NCBI RefSeq assembly: GCF_019052655.1
Contig: NZ_JAHQVB010000043.1
Coordinates: 1-18,054 of the forward strand
Direction of reading: 5' to 3'
DNA length: 18,054 bases
Origin: Holdemanella porci
GTDB lineage: Bacteria > Bacillota_I > Bacilli_A > Erysipelotrichales > Erysipelotrichaceae
The translations under genes were made by a program, and so were the position numbers. The notes under the pieces were generated by a model that had not been told where the DNA came from, searched no databases, and worked only from the letters and a program-made list of their open reading frames with translations. This document shows positions 15,903 to 18,054 of the stretch, one piece after another; the stretch's first letter is position 1; each line of letters opens with the position of its first letter.

Positions 15903-16898
15903 TTAAGCCTTCTTTTTTGCCTGGTTTACAATCGCATTGGCTACACTATGAGGAAAATGCTCTTCAAGACAAGCTACAATCCTTAATACTTCATCACGCG
16001 TATACCCATTTAAAGGAACTACTTTCTTTACGGTTGGATTGGCGTTTGTCAAAGTACCCGTCTTATCAAAGACAATCACATCCGCATCTTTGATTGCCTC
16101 TAAATACTTACCACCTTTTACTAAAACATTTCGTTTACTAGCTTCTAGCATAGCACTAATAACCGCAATGGAAGTCGATAATCGAATAGCACAAGAATAG
16201 TCCACCATCAATTCTGATGTTGCGCGTGTTACATTTCTTGTCAAAGCTAAAACGCCAAAGAAACCTAAAAAACTAAATGGAACAATAGAATCTGCCAAAT
16301 ACTCAGCCTTAGCTTGAATACTTGCCTTTAATGATTCATTTGTATCAATCATCTTAACAATATTACTAATGTGACTTTCATCTTGTAAATTACGAACACG
16401 AATAAACCGTTTACCTTCTTCAACTAAAGTGCCCGCAAATACTGTGTCATTTTTCTTTACATGTTTAGAAAGAGGCTCTCCCGTAAAGCTAGATTCATTG
16501 ATCATTGCTTCTCCATCCACGACTTCTCCATCGATTGGAATCATAGAACCCATTTTTGAGATGACTACATCCCCTTTTTGAAGCTTAGACATGGCAATCT
16601 CTTGTTCTACACCATCTTCTAAAATCCACACTTTATCAAATTGAATCGATAAACTATTGGATAATTCCAATTTTGTTTTCTTACGTGTGTAATCTTCTAA
16701 CAAATCAGAAATATTTAGTAACATCATAATATTTCCTGCAATCGTATAATTCTTTTGAATTAAACTTACACCAATGCTTGTGGCATCCAATAAAGGAACA
16801 TTGATTTTACATTGTAAAAGTGAATTAAATCCTTCTCGAATAAACTGAATGGACTTATAAATCGTAATCGCATTGCCAAGGCCCATTGGTAAAAACAT
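15903..16898 (-). pseudogene. ATPase remnant, central fragment (actuator, membrane core, phosphorylation site)
   Basis: A 331-codon open stretch from MFLPMGLGNAITIYKS to NQAKKKA. It holds the actuator TGEP, the membrane motif SCAIRLS in place of CPC, and DKTGTLT. The ATG at its start is an artefact of the frameshift in A5 (16891-16895); the true protein should continue from KRYFIK. It stops shortly after the T6 run at 15913-15918. Confidence 0.8.
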
Positions 16899-17020
16899 TT
16901 AATGAAATAACGTTTACCAATAATCTTAAAGAACCGATTCATATATTCTCGATTCATAGCAATAGCTTCTGGTGTTTGTGAATGAACTACAATCGAAGAA
17001 GTATCTGCATTTTGAAGATA

Positions 17021-17245
17021 TTAGATATCTAAATCCTTTAGTTTATTCAGTAACAAACCTTTTTGTGCTTTGTCATACAACATCAAAACACTACCCGTAA
17101 CGTTGATGACCTCCACACTCTCAATCATAGGCCATGCATAAAGATCCTTTTTTAAAACTTCGCCCTGAACACTAGAAAGCTTATTCTTTCCATAGAGAAT
17201 TCGCATTCGACCCGGAATGTCATGGGCAATAGTAAAACTACTCAT
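17021..17245 (-). pseudogene. ATPase remnant, N-terminal HMA2-like fragment (74 codons)
   Basis: Starts MSSFTIAHDIPGRMRILYGK, the HxxPGRxR opening of HMA2 domains at the N-terminus of this ATPase family. It lacks a CxxC metal site. The frame stays readable after the TAA (YLQNADTSSIVVHSQ, then MNREYMNRFFKIIGKRYFIK) up to the first frameshift. It could be expressed as a free HMA2 protein, since it follows the DUF6110 gene by 1 bp. Confidence 0.75.
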
Positions 17246-17246
17246 T

Positions 17247-17474
17247 TTATTCGCCTTCGTGTTGAACTTTGGCTTCTTCTAATAAATCCTTTGCATCCAC
17301 TTTAATTGTCTCATACTTATAAGTTGTGTCCGATTTAAGCTTCATTCCACCAGCTAAACCTTTAACAGCTAAATCATGGGCTGTGTTACTTTTTAAAAAC
17401 TTAGACCCAGCTAGAGCTGTCGCTGCACCTCCAATAAAAGTCCACATTGTTTTGTTTTTCCATCCGTCTTTCAT
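17247..17474 (-). CDS. DUF6110-like small protein
   Basis: A 75-residue protein, MKDGWKNKTMWTFIGGAATALAGSKFLKS and on, with one short Gly/Ala-rich hydrophobic segment (about residues 11-27) and a charged C-terminal half. It resembles the DUF6110 proteins often found before this ATPase family; the assignment rests on motif memory. It has a strong AAGGAGG ribosome site and lies 1 bp before the HMA2-like fragment, so it was probably the first gene of the ATPase operon. It may be an accessory of the pump. Still intact although the ATPase is broken. Confidence 0.7.
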   Translation of the reverse strand: MKDGWKNKTMWTFIGGAATALAGSKFLKSNTAHDLAVKGLAGGMKLKSDTTYKYETIKVDAKDLLEEAKVQHEGE

Positions 17475-17536
17475 AATATATATCCTCCTTAGAACTATGA
17501 ATGTAAGTTAGAATTAGTTGTTTATAACTTACGGTT

Positions 17537-17566
17537 AGTATAATCTTACTTTTTTAAATTTGTAAA
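17537..17566 (-). promoter_or_regulatory. Promoter of the DUF6110/ATPase unit
   Basis: On the minus strand TTTACA (17561-17566) and TATACT (17537-17542) are 18 bp apart. TTAG-TATAAT-CTTA (17535-17548) overlaps the -10, and a further inverted repeat GTAAGTTA/TAACTTAC (17503-17510, 17525-17532; centres 22 bp apart) lies just downstream. The density of half-sites suggests a repressor-controlled promoter. Confidence 0.5.
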
Positions 17567-17567
17567 C

Positions 17568-17592
17568 AAAAAAGGACATTTTTAAAATGTCC
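17568..17592 (-). terminator. Intrinsic terminator ending a short upstream transcript
   Basis: On the minus strand GGACATTTT and AAAATGTCC (17574-17592) form a 9-bp inverted repeat with a one-base centre, followed by a run of six T (17568-17573). It separates the upstream promoter at 17681-17709 from the ATPase promoter. Confidence 0.8.
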
Positions 17593-17674
17593 TCATCTTA
17601 TGAAATCAAATTATTAAACAAGTGAAAAAAGCGATTCCATAATTGCATTTAGTGATAGTTAGTTAAATCTAATC
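17568..17674 (-). ncRNA. Putative small RNA (about 105 nt) between a strong promoter and an intrinsic terminator
   Basis: Defined only by its borders: the promoter at 17681-17709 and the terminator at 17568-17592. No ORF with a ribosome site is present. The longest candidate is 16 codons (17598-17648, MQLWNRFFHLFNNLIS) without a Shine-Dalgarno sequence. A TTAG-N6-CTAA repeat lies at the predicted start. It could be a regulatory RNA, a tiny peptide gene, or an attenuated leader of the DUF6110/ATPase operon. I recognise no known RNA family. Confidence 0.4.
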
Positions 17675-17680
17675 TCTTAA

Positions 17681-17709
17681 GTTATACCCTACACAGAATA
17701 ATTTGTCAA
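17681..17709 (-). promoter_or_regulatory. Strong promoter of the short transcript
   Basis: On the minus strand TTGACA (17704-17709) and TATAAC (17681-17686) are 17 bp apart: a perfect -35 and a 5-of-6 -10, the best sigma-A match in the window. TTAG-TTAAAT-CTAA (17659-17672) follows at +2 or so. Confidence 0.65.
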
Positions 17710-17724
17710 CAAGAAACAAGAAAA

Positions 17725-17745
17725 GACTTTTTCTGCAAAAAAGTC
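17725..17745 (-). terminator. Terminator-like hairpin after the decayed relic
   Basis: On the minus strand GACTTTTT (17738-17745) pairs with AAAAAGTC (17725-17732) around 5 bases, followed by TTTTCTTG. It lies 7 bases past the final stop of the relic and directly before the -35 of the small-transcript promoter. Confidence 0.5.
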
Positions 17746-17751
17746 ACACGT

Positions 17752-18054
17752 CTAAATGACGTGCCCGGTTCGTTTCCAGTCGTCCGGTAACATTTCAACA
17801 TCCACTCCATCTTTCTGAATCATTCGGTATCCCGATCCATTCAGTCTTTATCGATGGAGTTTTTATTGTATGCTTTTTATAAATACTTCAGAATTTCATC
17901 CATGATCTATGTACCTATCATCCAGTAAGATATCATAAACTTCTGGTTCTGATTATTTATCTTATTTAATCCACAAATCCCATGCCTCTTCGATTGATCA
18001 CATAGGCTGCACAATAATGTACACTCAATCCTTTGATCTTTGTATACTTTTCTT
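17752..18054 (-). pseudogene. Decayed coding relic, unrecognised, running off the window edge
   Basis: Read from 18054 to a TAG at 17752-17754, one frame gives protein-like stretches: SIEEAWDLWIK, SEPEVYDILLDDRYIDHG and DGVDVEMLPDDWKRTGHVI. They are interrupted by seven stops (codons 10, 19, 31, 34, 53, 64, 69). A terminator-like hairpin follows the last stop, and base composition around 17761-17830 is more GC-rich than the neighbours. This fits a non-functional gene end, perhaps from a mobile element, but I do not recognise the family. Indels may also be present. No other gene is seen here. Confidence 0.35.

Larger units (their letters stand above)
15146..17245 (-). pseudogene. Heavy-metal-translocating P-type (P1B) ATPase, disrupted by one stop and three frameshifts
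   Basis: Joined across four lesions, this reads as one P1B-type ATPase of about 700 residues. Order: HMA2-like N-domain (HDIPGRMRIL), membrane helices, actuator FTGEP, membrane motif YSCAIRLSTS, phosphorylation site VFDKTGTLT, HP motif EEHFPHS, ATP-site MLTGN (usually TGD), hinge MVGDGINDTPAL, and C-terminal helices ending LLHNGSTFAIA. Lesions: in-frame TAA at 17021-17023, and one base missing in each of three homopolymer runs at 16891-16895 (A5), 15913-15918 (T6) and 15650-15653 (T4). Adding one base to each run restores a continuous family-like reading. Neighbouring genes show no such lesions. Either the gene decayed recently or the sequence has homopolymer errors here. The transported metal is unknown. 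Confidence 0.85.

Noticed and set aside
16766..16957. 63-codon ORF starting MNREYMNRFF as an independent gene
   Set aside because: Its first half is the ATPase in the original frame after the TAA; the second half is out-of-frame sequence past the homopolymer slip.
17598..17648. 16-codon ORF MQLWNRFFHLFNNLIS as a firm coding gene
   Set aside because: No Shine-Dalgarno sequence upstream; kept only as a possibility within the putative small RNA.
17747..17763. CACGTC-TAAAT-GACGTG inverted repeat as an attachment site or operator
   Set aside because: Six-base arms spanning the stop of the relic; no second copy was noticed in the window, so chance is likely.
1..18054. CRISPR arrays, tRNA or rRNA genes, intact insertion sequences
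   Set aside because: No regularly spaced direct repeats, no cloverleaf or CCA-ended elements, and no intact transposase were seen on either strand.

Overview
The window is AT-rich, has tight operons, strong GGAGG-type ribosome binding sites and TTGACA-17-TATAAT-like promoters. It comes from a low-GC Bacillota, most likely a host-associated lactose fermenter. An Erysipelotrichia-type gut bacterium fits the protein content, but that placement is inference. Nearly all genes lie on the minus strand.

Positions 1-4040 hold a Leloir galactose operon read leftwards: galT (class II), galM, galK and the start of galE, coupled by 1-7 bp overlaps. Positions 4121-8283 hold a PTS lactose operon, also leftwards: lacF (IIA), lacE (IICB), lacG (6-phospho-beta-galactosidase) and a HAD-family hydrolase. 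A DeoR/LacR-type repressor (8425-9180) is divergent from it. The gal and lac promoters share an almost identical module: an 18-bp block containing the -35, a 17-bp spacer, a cre-like CcpA site over the -10, and a distal TGTTTG-rich 15-mer. This suggests one control circuit, namely repression by the neighbouring regulator plus catabolite control. The tagatose-6-phosphate genes that normally follow LacG are not in the window. The HAD hydrolase next to lacG could therefore link galactose-6-phosphate to the Leloir enzymes.

Positions 9205-11754 carry a DUF2812-type membrane protein with a long acidic disordered N-terminus and an M29 aminopeptidase.

Positions 11786-17474 form a metal-handling region. 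It has a ferrous iron operon (two feoA, feoB, and a FeoB-associated Cys-rich peptide). A divergent gene encodes a small membrane-anchored HMA protein. A DUF6110-type gene is followed by a heavy-metal P-type ATPase that is broken by one in-frame stop and three single-base frameshifts, each in a homopolymer. The feo, ATPase and a further upstream promoter carry TTAG-N6-CTAA-like inverted repeats, which suggests a common metal-responsive regulator encoded elsewhere.

Positions 17475-18054 contain no intact gene. They hold the promoter of the DUF6110/ATPase unit, then a compact promoter-to-terminator unit of about 105 nt that may encode a small RNA, and finally a decayed coding relic with seven in-frame stops running off the window edge.
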